Shown piece after piece: positions 7,019 to 14,984 of a DNA stretch of 24,205 nucleotides (the stretch's first letter is position 1; every line of letters starts with the position of its first letter). The position numbers and the translations under genes were made by a program. The notes under the pieces are model-generated. The model ran no database searches, was not told where the DNA came from, and worked only from the letters and a program-made list of their open reading frames with translations. Source of the DNA: an uncultured Oscillospiraceae bacterium (GTDB lineage Bacteria > Bacillota > Clostridia > Oscillospirales > Oscillospiraceae); contig CAAELC010000018.1 of the NCBI GenBank assembly GCA_900756715.1, positions 1 to 24,205 of the forward strand, given 5' to 3'.

Positions 7019-7672
7019 ATGCGAGACCCTTATGAGGTACTGGGGGTACCCAGCACCGCAACTGACGAGGAAGTTAAAAAAGCATACCGCAATCTGGCAC
7101 GGAAATACCACCCGGACAACTACCATGATTCGGCGCTTGCTGATGTGGCGCAGGAAAAAATGAAGGAAATCAACGAAGCCTATGAGATGGTGCAGTCCAT
7201 ACGCAAAAAAGGCACGGGACCATACGGCGGGGGGTATCAGCAAGGCTACGGCGCAGGCGGATACCAGCAGAGTTATGGCGGCTACAACAGCGCCTACGGA
7301 GGAGACCCGGCGTTTCTGCGGATTCGGATGGCAATCAATCAGGGAAGCCTGAATCTGGCGGAGGAACTGCTGAACGCCATGGCGGACCACAACGCAGAAT
7401 GGAACTTCCTGAAGGGCTCGGTATGCTACCGACGAGGCTGGATGGACGAGGCAAGACGCTATTTCCAGACTGCCGTGCAGATGGAGCCCGGAAACGCAGA
7501 GTATCAGAGGGCGCTGGATATGATTGAGGGCCGGGGCAGCGCCTACCGGCCGCAGGGCTACACCCATGTGACCACCGGAGGCTGCGGCGACAACAGCTGC
7601 ATGAGCCTTTGCGGCGCGATGGCATGTATCAACTGTTTGCTTAGCGGCAGTGGATATTTCTTCTGCTGCTGA
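7019..7672 (+). CDS. J-domain protein with TPR-like region and cysteine-rich tail
   Basis: A 217-residue DnaJ-type co-chaperone, not DnaJ itself. Residues 1-65 form a J domain with HPD at 31-33, which would stimulate the ATPase of an Hsp70. A Gly/Tyr/Gln-rich linker follows (about 67-97), then two helical repeats that look TPR-like (RRGWMDEARRYFQTAVQMEP). There are no zinc-finger CxxCxGxG repeats of true DnaJ. The last 30 residues carry seven cysteines (GGCGDNSCMSLCGAMAC, INCLL, then a terminal CC), suggesting metal binding or membrane-facing cysteine chemistry. It follows the DUF5685 gene by one base and a pairing of the two is inferred. Confidence 0.85.
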   Translation: MRDPYEVLGVPSTATDEEVKKAYRNLARKYHPDNYHDSALADVAQEKMKEINEAYEMVQSIRKKGTGPYGGGYQQGYGAGGYQQSYGGYNSAYGGDPAFLRIRMAINQGSLNLAEELLNAMADHNAEWNFLKGSVCYRRGWMDEARRYFQTAVQMEPGNAEYQRALDMIEGRGSAYRPQGYTHVTTGGCGDNSCMSLCGAMACINCLLSGSGYFFCC

Positions 7673-7693
7673 ATGATAGAGGAGGAGAGTTGT

Positions 7694-8572
7694 ATGGTCA
7701 GGAGTATGACCGGCTATGGTCGGGCCAGACAGACCCGGAACGGGCGGGATATTACGGTGGAGGTACGATCCGTAAACAACCGGTATCTGGATTGCAATGT
7801 AAAAATGCCTAGGATGTATGTTTTTGCAGAGGATGCCATGAAGGCGCTGGTGCAGAAGGCAATTTCCCGGGGAAAGGTGGATGTGTTCGTCACTGTGGAT
7901 GCAACCGCTGCGGATGTGTCTGTGGTACAGGTAAATGAACCGCTGGCCCGGGGATATTACGAGGCTTTGAAGCGCCTGAAGGAGATGTTTTCTCTGGAAG
8001 GGGACATTACGCCGGCTGTACTGGCAAAATTTCCGGATGTGCTGACCGTCACCAAGGCGGAGGAAGATCTGGAAACGGTGTGCGCCGATATATGCGCTGT
8101 ATTGGAGCAGGCCCTTTCTGCCTATAATATGATGCGGGCCACAGAGGGGGAGAAGCTTTGTCAGGATATTATCGGACGGGCTGAAACCATCGAGTCTGTG
8201 GTTGGCAAGGTGGAGCGCCGCTCCCCGGAGACGGTGCAGGAATACCGGCAGCGGTTGGAGGGCAAAATTCGCGAACTGCTGCAGTCCACCACAATTGACG
8301 AAAGCCGCATCTTGACAGAGACTGCCATTGTGGCGGACAAGCTGGCCGTGGACGAAGAAACGGTGCGCCTGCGCAGCCATCTGGCCCAGCTGCGCACCAT
8401 GGTGCAGGGCAGCGAGCCGGTGGGACGGAAACTTGACTTCCTGATTCAGGAAATCAATCGGGAATGCAACACCATCGGCTCAAAGTGCAACGATCTGACC
8501 ATTGCACAGGATGTTGTAAATATGAAGGCTGAGGTCGAGAAGATCCGGGAGCAGGTACAGAACATTGAGTAA
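7694..8572 (+). CDS. yicC: YicC-family endoribonuclease
   Basis: A 292-residue protein of the usual family length. It opens MVRSMTGYGRARQ and has the conserved EVRSVNNRYLD segment, and it ends with the C-terminal DUF1732 region (GRKLDFLIQEINRECNTIGS) that holds the metal-binding and catalytic Glu/His-type residues. YicC/YloC proteins are endoribonucleases acting in RNA turnover. ATG 7694 is chosen over ATG 7673 because GGAGGAGAG at 7681-7689 precedes it and the family begins here. It is the first gene of the block that is syntenic with yloC-remA-gmk in B. subtilis, and its end overlaps remA by 8 bases. Confidence 0.93.
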   Translation: MVRSMTGYGRARQTRNGRDITVEVRSVNNRYLDCNVKMPRMYVFAEDAMKALVQKAISRGKVDVFVTVDATAADVSVVQVNEPLARGYYEALKRLKEMFSLEGDITPAVLAKFPDVLTVTKAEEDLETVCADICAVLEQALSAYNMMRATEGEKLCQDIIGRAETIESVVGKVERRSPETVQEYRQRLEGKIRELLQSTTIDESRILTETAIVADKLAVDEETVRLRSHLAQLRTMVQGSEPVGRKLDFLIQEINRECNTIGSKCNDLTIAQDVVNMKAEVEKIREQVQNIE

Positions 8573-8846
8573 ACAGGATTTTTCGCTGATTAACATTGGG
8601 TTTGGCAACCTGATTTCGGCCCAACGGCTGATTGCCATTGTCAGCCCGGATTCCGCGCCGATCAAACGGCTGATTCAGGAGTCCAGAGACAGAGGAATGC
8701 TGATTGACGCAACCTATGGAAGAAAAACGGCGGCTGTGCTGATTATGGACAGTGACCATGTGGTTCTGTCGGCGCTGTCCACAGAGAAAATGGCCCCGCG
8801 ACTTGGCCTGACGGCGACAGATTTCATGCAGGAGGAAGAACAGTGA
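8565..8846 (+). CDS. remA: Extracellular matrix regulator RemA (DUF370)
   Basis: A 93-residue DNA-binding protein. The core INIGFGNLISAQRLIAIVSP, the SAPIKRLIQE helix and the DATYGRKTAAVL strand are diagnostic of RemA/YlzA. RemA forms rings and activates biofilm and osmoprotection genes in B. subtilis. The start appears to be TTG 8565, within the end of yicC, because there is no ATG before the conserved core; this gives five or six residues more than the usual N-terminus. Its stop overlaps the GTG of gmk. Confidence 0.92.
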   Translation: MSKQDFSLINIGFGNLISAQRLIAIVSPDSAPIKRLIQESRDRGMLIDATYGRKTAAVLIMDSDHVVLSALSTEKMAPRLGLTATDFMQEEEQ

Positions 8847-9436
8847 GGGGAAAAACATTTATTATTTCCGGCCCTTCCGGGGTGGGAAAAAGCACGGTGC
8901 TGCGGGCACTGCTTGAGCAGCAGGAGAGCCTGTATTTCTCCGTGTCAGCCACCACGCGCGCACCACGCGAGGGCGAGGTAGACGGCGTACACTATCATTT
9001 TATTGACCCGGCTACCTTTCACGGGATGATTGAGCAGGATGAATTTCTGGAGTATGCCGAATATGTGGGAAATTTTTACGGTACACCAAAGAAATATGTG
9101 GACGAGGCCATGGATCATGGCCGGGATGTGATTCTGGACATTGAGATTCAGGGCGCACAGCAGGTTTGTGCCAAGCGGCCGGAGACCGTGCGAATTTTTA
9201 TTGCACCGCCTTCCTGGGCAGAGCTGGAACGCCGCCTGACAGATCGCGGCACCGATACACCGGAGAAGATTCAAAAGCGGCTGCTGCGGGCCAAGGTGGA
9301 ATTGCAGACCGCGGGGAGCTATGACTATTTCGTGGTGAATGATTCTGTGGAGAATGCCGTCCGGGAGCTGCGGGCTATTCTTTGCGCGGAGCATTGCAGA
9401 CCCGGCGAACGAATGGAACGCCTGCTGAACGAATAA
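8843..9436 (+). CDS. gmk: Guanylate kinase
   Basis: A 197-residue enzyme phosphorylating GMP to GDP with ATP. The P-loop GPSGVGKS is at residues 10-17, and the GMP-binding segment follows (SATTRAPREGEVDGVHYHF), then YAEYVGNFYGTPK and the ILDIEIQGA strand. GTG 8843 has GGAGGA at 8831-8836, 6 bases upstream, and overlaps the remA stop. Length and order with yicC, remA and rpoZ match the conserved Firmicute cluster. Confidence 0.96.
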   Translation: MRGKTFIISGPSGVGKSTVLRALLEQQESLYFSVSATTRAPREGEVDGVHYHFIDPATFHGMIEQDEFLEYAEYVGNFYGTPKKYVDEAMDHGRDVILDIEIQGAQQVCAKRPETVRIFIAPPSWAELERRLTDRGTDTPEKIQKRLLRAKVELQTAGSYDYFVVNDSVENAVRELRAILCAEHCRPGERMERLLNE

Positions 9437-9501
9437 GATTTGTTGGTTTTATACATTTTTTCATTAAATACAGCCAGATGGCAGATAGGAAGTTGATTAT
9501 T

Positions 9502-9732
9502 ATGATGCTTTATCCCGCAATGAACAAGCTGACCCAGTACATTCCCAACCGCTATATGATGGTAAACGTAGTGGCCCGCCGGGCCCGGCAGATTGCTGCT
9601 GAGGCGGAAAGTGCCGGGGAGCACCTGACGGAAAAGCCTGTAACGCTGGCTATTCAGGAAGTGGCAGAGGGTCACTTTGACGCGGCCAGCATCAATACCG
9701 AGATTGACGACGGCGGCGTAGCCGAGGAGTAA
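9502..9732 (+). CDS. rpoZ: RNA polymerase omega subunit
   Basis: A 76-residue subunit that stabilises the beta-prime chain. It starts MMLYPAMNKLTQYIPNRYMM and has the family segment VNVVARRARQIAAEA followed by VTLAIQEVAEGHFD. ATG 9502 is about 10 bases after AGGAAG (9487-9492) and gives the family's usual N-terminus; ATG 9478 is also in frame but has no good ribosome site, and ATG 9505 is a close alternative. It follows gmk after an AT-rich 65-base gap. In B. subtilis coaBC comes next; here priA follows directly. Confidence 0.9.
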   Translation: MMLYPAMNKLTQYIPNRYMMVNVVARRARQIAAEAESAGEHLTEKPVTLAIQEVAEGHFDAASINTEIDDGGVAEE

Positions 9733-9762
9733 TCCGCAGACAAAGCAGGGGGGACATGAGAT

Positions 9763-12189
9763 ATGGCGCGGATTGCCAAAATAGCCGTGGCGGCGGCGAC
9801 CTACGCCATTGACAGGCCCTATGATTATCTGGTTCCGGAGACGATGCAGGTCGAGGTAGGCGTGCGCGTGCTGGTGCCCTTTGGGCGGGGAAACCGCCGG
9901 ACTGAAGGGATGATACTGGCCCTGCGGCGCGAGGAGGAGAAAAAGCCGCTGAAGGCTGTGCTGGAGGTACTGGATCAGGAACCACAGCTGTCGCAGCAGC
10001 AGCTGCGGCTGGTGCTGTGGATGTGCAGCCGGTATTTTTGTACATTTTACGATGCACTGCATACGGTGCTGCCCATCGGACTGTGGTACAAATACAAAGA
10101 GGTATGGTCCGCGTGCGGTGATCCGGAGCCGGGAAGCCTGACTGCGTCGCAGCGGGAGCTATACGAACTGCTGCTGAATGGGCAGCAGGAGCTGACTGTC
10201 TTACAGGCGGTCCAGCCGCAGGCATCGACTTTGCTGCGGCAAATGGAAAAACAGGGGCTTGTATCGGTGCAGACACTGAGCGGACGCCGGACAACGGATA
10301 AATCGGCACTGCTTGTATCCCTTGCACAGGATATTGATTTGGCTGCGGCTGAGGAAAAAAAGCGTCGCAAAGCAGCCCCCCGGCAGGCGGCGGCATTGGC
10401 ATTTTTGGGCAGAAGCGGAGAAACCAACCTGCATGAGTTAATGTATTTCACCGGGGTTTCCCGGCGGGCAGTTTCAAGCCTTGAAAAAGAAGGGCTTGTA
10501 AAACTGCGGGAGGAGGAAATTTTCCGCATCTCCCAGTACAAAGAAGATGTAAAGCTGAAAGCTATTACACTAAATGAGGAGCAGCAAACCGCCTGCAATG
10601 AAATTCTGGGACAGGTTCGAAGCAATCAGGCGGGTGTGACGCTGTTGCAGGGTGTGACGGGAAGCGGAAAAACCCTTGTTTATATCCGGCTGGCGCAACA
10701 GCTTTTGCAGGAGGGAAAATCCGTTATTATTCTGGTTCCGGAAATTGCCCTGACACCGCAAATGATGGCGCGTTTTACGGCCGTCTTCGGCGATGAAGTG
10801 GCGCTGCTGCACAGCGGGCTGCGGGTTACGGAGCGCTATGATCAGTATAAGCGTATCCGGCAGGGACTGGCCCATCTTGTACTTGGAACACGATCGGCAG
10901 TGTTTGCGCCGGTGGAGCATCTGGGGCTGATTGTGCTTGACGAGGAGCAGGAGGGTTCCTATGAGTCGGAGCAGGCCCCCAGCTATCACGCCCGGGACAT
11001 TGCAAAATACCGGTGTGCACGAGAGGGGGCGCGGCTGGTGCTGGGGTCGGCAACTCCAACAGTGGAAACGGCGTATTATGCCAGAAACGGCGAATACCAG
11101 TGGAGCCTGCTGCGCCGCAGGTTTAATGACCGGGCGCTGCCGCAGGTGCATGTGGCGGACATGCGGACAGAATTGCGTGAGGGAAATTTTACCTCTATCA
11201 GCCGGACGCTGTATGAGGAGCTGCTGAAGAATTTACAGGCCGGAGAGCAAAGTATTCTGTTTTTGAACAGGCGTGGCGCCAGCCGCCAGCTGATTTGTCC
11301 CGGCTGCGGGTATGTGCCGGAGTGTCCACGGTGCAGCGTGTATCTGACATATCACCGGGCCAACTCACGGCAGATGTGCCATTATTGCGGCTATTCAGAG
11401 CCATTTTCTCCGGAATGCCCTCAGTGTGGGACAGTGCTGCGTCAGATTGGCGCAGGCACCCAGAAGGTGGAGCAGGAGCTGAGAGATCTGTTTCCCGACA
11501 CAGAGGTGCTGCGCATGGACACGGATTCCGTGGGAACGCAGCATGAAAAAATGCTGAAAAAATTTGAAAAAGAAAAAATTCCCATCCTGTTAGGCACCCA
11601 GATGGTGGCAAAGGGATTGGATTTTGATAATGTGACGCTGGTGGGCGTTCTTGCGGCGGATCAATCGCTGTATGTGGATCACTACCGCGCAGCGGAACGG
11701 ACATTTGCACTGCTGACACAGGTGGTGGGCCGGGCTGGACGGGGCGAAAAGCCGGGCCGGGCCGTGATACAGACCTATACGCCGGGAAATGAAGTCATTC
11801 AAGCGGCGGCAAGACAGGATTTTGACGGATTTTATGAGCGGGAGATCGTCCTGCGCCGACTGCGCCGGGACCCGCCTTTTGCAGACCATCTGATTCTGAC
11901 TGTGTCAGGGCCTGTAGAAAATGAAGTGCGCCGGGCTTGCATGCAGGTTCGGGACGGTTTGCTTGCTGCGGCGGACAGAGCGGAATATGCCGCACTGGAA
12001 CTGGAGATTTTGGGACCGGCACCGGCTGGGATTGTGAAAATAAACAACCGATTTCGCTATCGCATTACTGTCATAGGCCGCTGCGACAGGAGCCTGCGCG
12101 GGCTTGTTTCTGCCTTTATGAAGGAGTTTTCCAGGCGCAGCGAAAACAGAGGCATGCAGATTTTTGCCGATTGCAACCTGATGAACTGA
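9763..12189 (+). CDS. priA: Primosomal replication-restart helicase PriA
   Basis: An 808-residue SF2 DNA helicase that reloads the replisome at stalled forks. The N-terminal DNA-binding domain (IDRPYDYLVPE) comes first, then a winged-helix region, then Walker A GVTGSGKT at 297-304. The Walker B box reads DEEQ at 393-396 instead of the textbook DEEH, followed by the conserved YHARDIAKYRC. A zinc-binding array of eight cysteines runs from Cys512 (CPGCGYVPECPRC to CHYCGY and CPQCG). The helicase C-terminal part has GTQMVAKGLDFDNVTLVGVL and QVVGRAGRG. Length is normal. It starts after the GGGGGG-containing site at about 9749-9754. Confidence 0.96.
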   Translation: MARIAKIAVAAATYAIDRPYDYLVPETMQVEVGVRVLVPFGRGNRRTEGMILALRREEEKKPLKAVLEVLDQEPQLSQQQLRLVLWMCSRYFCTFYDALHTVLPIGLWYKYKEVWSACGDPEPGSLTASQRELYELLLNGQQELTVLQAVQPQASTLLRQMEKQGLVSVQTLSGRRTTDKSALLVSLAQDIDLAAAEEKKRRKAAPRQAAALAFLGRSGETNLHELMYFTGVSRRAVSSLEKEGLVKLREEEIFRISQYKEDVKLKAITLNEEQQTACNEILGQVRSNQAGVTLLQGVTGSGKTLVYIRLAQQLLQEGKSVIILVPEIALTPQMMARFTAVFGDEVALLHSGLRVTERYDQYKRIRQGLAHLVLGTRSAVFAPVEHLGLIVLDEEQEGSYESEQAPSYHARDIAKYRCAREGARLVLGSATPTVETAYYARNGEYQWSLLRRRFNDRALPQVHVADMRTELREGNFTSISRTLYEELLKNLQAGEQSILFLNRRGASRQLICPGCGYVPECPRCSVYLTYHRANSRQMCHYCGYSEPFSPECPQCGTVLRQIGAGTQKVEQELRDLFPDTEVLRMDTDSVGTQHEKMLKKFEKEKIPILLGTQMVAKGLDFDNVTLVGVLAADQSLYVDHYRAAERTFALLTQVVGRAGRGEKPGRAVIQTYTPGNEVIQAAARQDFDGFYEREIVLRRLRRDPPFADHLILTVSGPVENEVRRACMQVRDGLLAAADRAEYAALELEILGPAPAGIVKINNRFRYRITVIGRCDRSLRGLVSAFMKEFSRRSENRGMQIFADCNLMN

Positions 12190-12202
12190 GGAGGATATAA
12201 AA

Positions 12203-12700
12203 ATGGCTCTGAGAAAGATTGTTTTACAGGGGGACGAATGTCTGAACAAGGTGTGCCGTCCTGTGACCGAATTCAACAGCCGCCTGCACACACTGCTGGA
12301 CGACATGACGGAGACGCTGCTGGACTCCGGCGGCGTGGGGCTGGCTGCTCCGCAGGTGGGAATCCTGCGCCGGGTCTGCGTGGTGCAGAATGAAGACGAC
12401 GAGGTAATTGAACTGATTAACCCAGAGATCATCTACACCGAGGGCGAGCAGACGGGTCTGGAGGGCTGCCTGAGTGTGCCGGGAAAATACGGCGTTGTAA
12501 CCCGGCCGGAGATTGTCCGCGTTCGCGCGCAGGATCGGGACGGAGACTTTTTCGAGGTAGAGGACGAGGGGCTGACCGCCCGATGCTTCTGCCACGAGAT
12601 TGAGCATCTGGACGGACACCTGTTTGTGGAGCACACCGACCACCTGATGAGTGGAGAAGAACTGGAGGAGTTCATTCGTCAGCAGGAGGAAGATGACTGA
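12203..12700 (+). CDS. def: Peptide deformylase
   Basis: A 165-residue metallo-enzyme that removes the formyl group from new proteins. Its three motifs are GVGLAAPQVG (from residue 44), EGCLSVP with the metal-binding Cys89, and CHEIEHLDG with His131, catalytic Glu132 and His135. The third motif has Cys and Glu where most family members have Gln and Asp (QHExDHL), but the metal and catalytic residues are intact. It begins after GAGGA at 12189-12193 and its stop overlaps the fmt start, so removal and addition of the formyl group are encoded side by side. Confidence 0.96.
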   Translation: MALRKIVLQGDECLNKVCRPVTEFNSRLHTLLDDMTETLLDSGGVGLAAPQVGILRRVCVVQNEDDEVIELINPEIIYTEGEQTGLEGCLSVPGKYGVVTRPEIVRVRAQDRDGDFFEVEDEGLTARCFCHEIEHLDGHLFVEHTDHLMSGEELEEFIRQQEEDD

Positions 12701-13620
12701 TGCGCATTTTGTTTATGGGAACGCCGGATTTTGCAGCCGAGCAGCTGAAGCGGCTGGTGGCCGACGGCCACGAAATCTGCGGCGTGTTTACCCAGCCAGA
12801 TAAGCCAAAAAACCGGGGAATGAAGATGTCTTTTTCCCCTGTGAAGGAATATGCCATTACAGAAGGGCTGGAGGTTTATCAGCCACTGAAAATGAAGGAT
12901 GGGACAGCGCTGGAGCTTGTAAAGCAGCTGGCACCAGAACTGATCGTTGTGGCTGCCTACGGCAGAATTTTGCCGGAGGAGATTCTGAATGTTCCTGCAT
13001 ATGGTGCAATCAATGTGCACTCCTCTATTCTGCCTAAGTACCGGGGGGCTGCGCCCATTAACTGGGCCATTCTCAACGGCGAGCAGGAGACAGGCGTGAC
13101 CATTATGTATATGGCCAAAGAATTGGATGCAGGCGACATTATCTGCATCCGCACTACGGAAATTTCACCGGAGGAAAATGCGCAGGAATTGACGGAGCGT
13201 CTGGCTCTGTTGGGCGCCGAAGCACTGCATGAGGCTGTGGAGCAGATTAAGGCCGGAACCGTGCAGCGCAGAGCACAGGATCACAGCGCCTACACCTACG
13301 CGCCCATGCTGAGCAAGGAGCTGTCGCCCATGGATTGGACAAGGAGCGCCAGACAGCTGCACGATCAGGTTCGCGGTCTTTACCCATGGCCCAGTGCCCA
13401 GACAGAGTTGGGCGGCAAGAAGGTAAAGGTATACAAGACCCGGGTGGGGGAGCCGACGGACGCGCCTGTCGGCACGATATTGACCGCCGGAAAAAAGGGG
13501 CTGGAGATTGCCTGCGGCGATGGATGCAGCCTGTGGATTCTGCAATTGCAGGCCGAGGGCGGCAAGCGCATGGCGGCGGCGGATTATCTTCGGGGACATC
13601 CCATTGAGGCGCAGACATGA
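12700..13620 (+). CDS. fmt: Methionyl-tRNA formyltransferase
   Basis: A 306-residue enzyme that formylates initiator Met-tRNA with 10-formyl-THF. It opens MRILFMGTPDFA and has the folate and catalytic region with Asn105 and His107 in INVHSSILPKYRGAAPINWA, then the AGDII segment. The C-terminal OB-like tRNA-binding domain includes TRSARQLHDQVRGLYPWPSA. It overlaps def by one base and rsmB by ATGA. Confidence 0.96.
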   Translation: MRILFMGTPDFAAEQLKRLVADGHEICGVFTQPDKPKNRGMKMSFSPVKEYAITEGLEVYQPLKMKDGTALELVKQLAPELIVVAAYGRILPEEILNVPAYGAINVHSSILPKYRGAAPINWAILNGEQETGVTIMYMAKELDAGDIICIRTTEISPEENAQELTERLALLGAEALHEAVEQIKAGTVQRRAQDHSAYTYAPMLSKELSPMDWTRSARQLHDQVRGLYPWPSAQTELGGKKVKVYKTRVGEPTDAPVGTILTAGKKGLEIACGDGCSLWILQLQAEGGKRMAAADYLRGHPIEAQT

Positions 13621-14957
13621 GTGAAGAACACAGAAGTACTGCCCGTGATACGGCACTGGAGGTGCTGACACAGGTAGAGCGGGCCAACGCATGGTCGGAC
13701 GGAAGTCTGAAGCGCACGATTGCCAAGAACCGGCTGGACAGCCGGGATGCGGCGCTGGCAACACGGCTGAGTTACGGCGTTATCCAGAACCGGATGCTGC
13801 TGGACTACTACATCAGCTACTTCTGCACCCAGCGGGCGGAGAAGCTGGAGCCGGTAATCCGGAATATTCTGCGCATCGGCGGGTATCAGATTCTGTTCAT
13901 GGATAAAATTCCGCAGCGCGCCGCTGTGAATGAAGCGGTGGAAATGTGCAAGCGATGCGGGAAACACCGGGCAAGCGGCATGGTTAACGCCGTATTGCGT
14001 AAATTTGTGACCAACTGGCTGGATATGCCGGACATTCCCCGGAAGGACACGGCAGAGTATCTTTCTATTCGCTATAGCCATCCACGCTGGCTGGTAGAAC
14101 GGCTGCTGGAGCTGCTTTCGCCGGAGGAGGCAGAGCAATATCTGGAGGAAAACAACCAGGTAGTTCCCACCACCATTCAAACAAACTTGCTGAAAACCAC
14201 AGACGAAAAGCTGATGGAACAGCTGCGTCAGCATGGTGTACAGGCAGAAAAGCATCCATGGATGAGCCATTGCTTTGAAGTGAGCGGAACCGGAAATCTG
14301 GAACAGCTGCCGCCGTTTCAGGATGGCCTATTTCTGGTACAGGACGCGGCGGCGCGGTTGGCAGCCTCTGCGGCAGCACCGAAGGCAGGTGACCGGGTAC
14401 TGGATGTATGCGCTGCACCGGGAGGAAAGTCCTTTGCGGCGGCGATAGAAATGGAGGGACAGGGAGAGATTCTGTCCTGTGACATCCACCCGCATAAGCT
14501 GAAGCTGATTGAAAGCGGAGCAGCGCGGCTGGGAATCACCTGTCTTCGGACGGCGTTGGCCGATGCGAGGGAAAATCACACAGCGTGGAATGGGGCGGCA
14601 GATACTGTGATTGCAGATGTGCCCTGTTCAGGACTTGGAATCATCCGGAAAAAACCGGATATTCGGTATAAAAACCCGCGAGAGCTTTCGCAGCTGCCGG
14701 CAATCCAGGGGGATATTCTGGAGAACGCGGCCCGCTATGTACGGCCCGGCGGCGTGCTGGTTTACTCAACCTGCACGGTTTTGCCGGAGGAGAACCAACA
14801 GATTACGGAGCATTTTCTCAAAACCCATCCGGAATTTCAGGAGGAGGCTTTTCAGCTTCCGGAGCCTATCGGACACTGCGCCGGGCACATAACGCTGTGG
14901 CCGCAGCGGTGGGGAACCGATGGTTTTTATATCTGCCGGATGAGAAAAAAGATATGA
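13617..14957 (+). CDS. rsmB: 16S rRNA (cytosine-967-C5) methyltransferase RsmB
   Basis: A 446-residue enzyme. The first 130 residues form a NusB-like RNA-binding domain (RDTALEVLTQVERANAW), and the methyltransferase domain follows with the SAM site DVCAAPGGKSFAAA. The two catalytic cysteines are Cys337 in DVPCSGLG and Cys386 in YSTCTVLPEEN, the nucleophile and release pair of m5C RNA enzymes. Its ATG overlaps the fmt TGA. Length and order agree with Firmicute sun/rsmB. Confidence 0.95.
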   Translation: MSEEHRSTARDTALEVLTQVERANAWSDGSLKRTIAKNRLDSRDAALATRLSYGVIQNRMLLDYYISYFCTQRAEKLEPVIRNILRIGGYQILFMDKIPQRAAVNEAVEMCKRCGKHRASGMVNAVLRKFVTNWLDMPDIPRKDTAEYLSIRYSHPRWLVERLLELLSPEEAEQYLEENNQVVPTTIQTNLLKTTDEKLMEQLRQHGVQAEKHPWMSHCFEVSGTGNLEQLPPFQDGLFLVQDAAARLAASAAAPKAGDRVLDVCAAPGGKSFAAAIEMEGQGEILSCDIHPHKLKLIESGAARLGITCLRTALADARENHTAWNGAADTVIADVPCSGLGIIRKKPDIRYKNPRELSQLPAIQGDILENAARYVRPGGVLVYSTCTVLPEENQQITEHFLKTHPEFQEEAFQLPEPIGHCAGHITLWPQRWGTDGFYICRMRKKI

Positions 14958-14984
14958 AGACGCGGAAAAGAGGTGTTCTTTTCT

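Noticed and set aside
6995..8380. A 461-codon open frame on the minus strand opposite the J-domain and yicC genes
   Set aside because: It lies entirely antisense to two well-recognised genes, its translation is His/Leu/Arg-rich low-quality sequence with no domain, and it has no ribosome site. It is a product of codon bias on the other strand.
9437..9501. AT-rich gap before rpoZ as an internal promoter
   Set aside because: TTGGTT at 9443-9448 has only weak -10 candidates (TAAATA) at the right distance; not enough to call.
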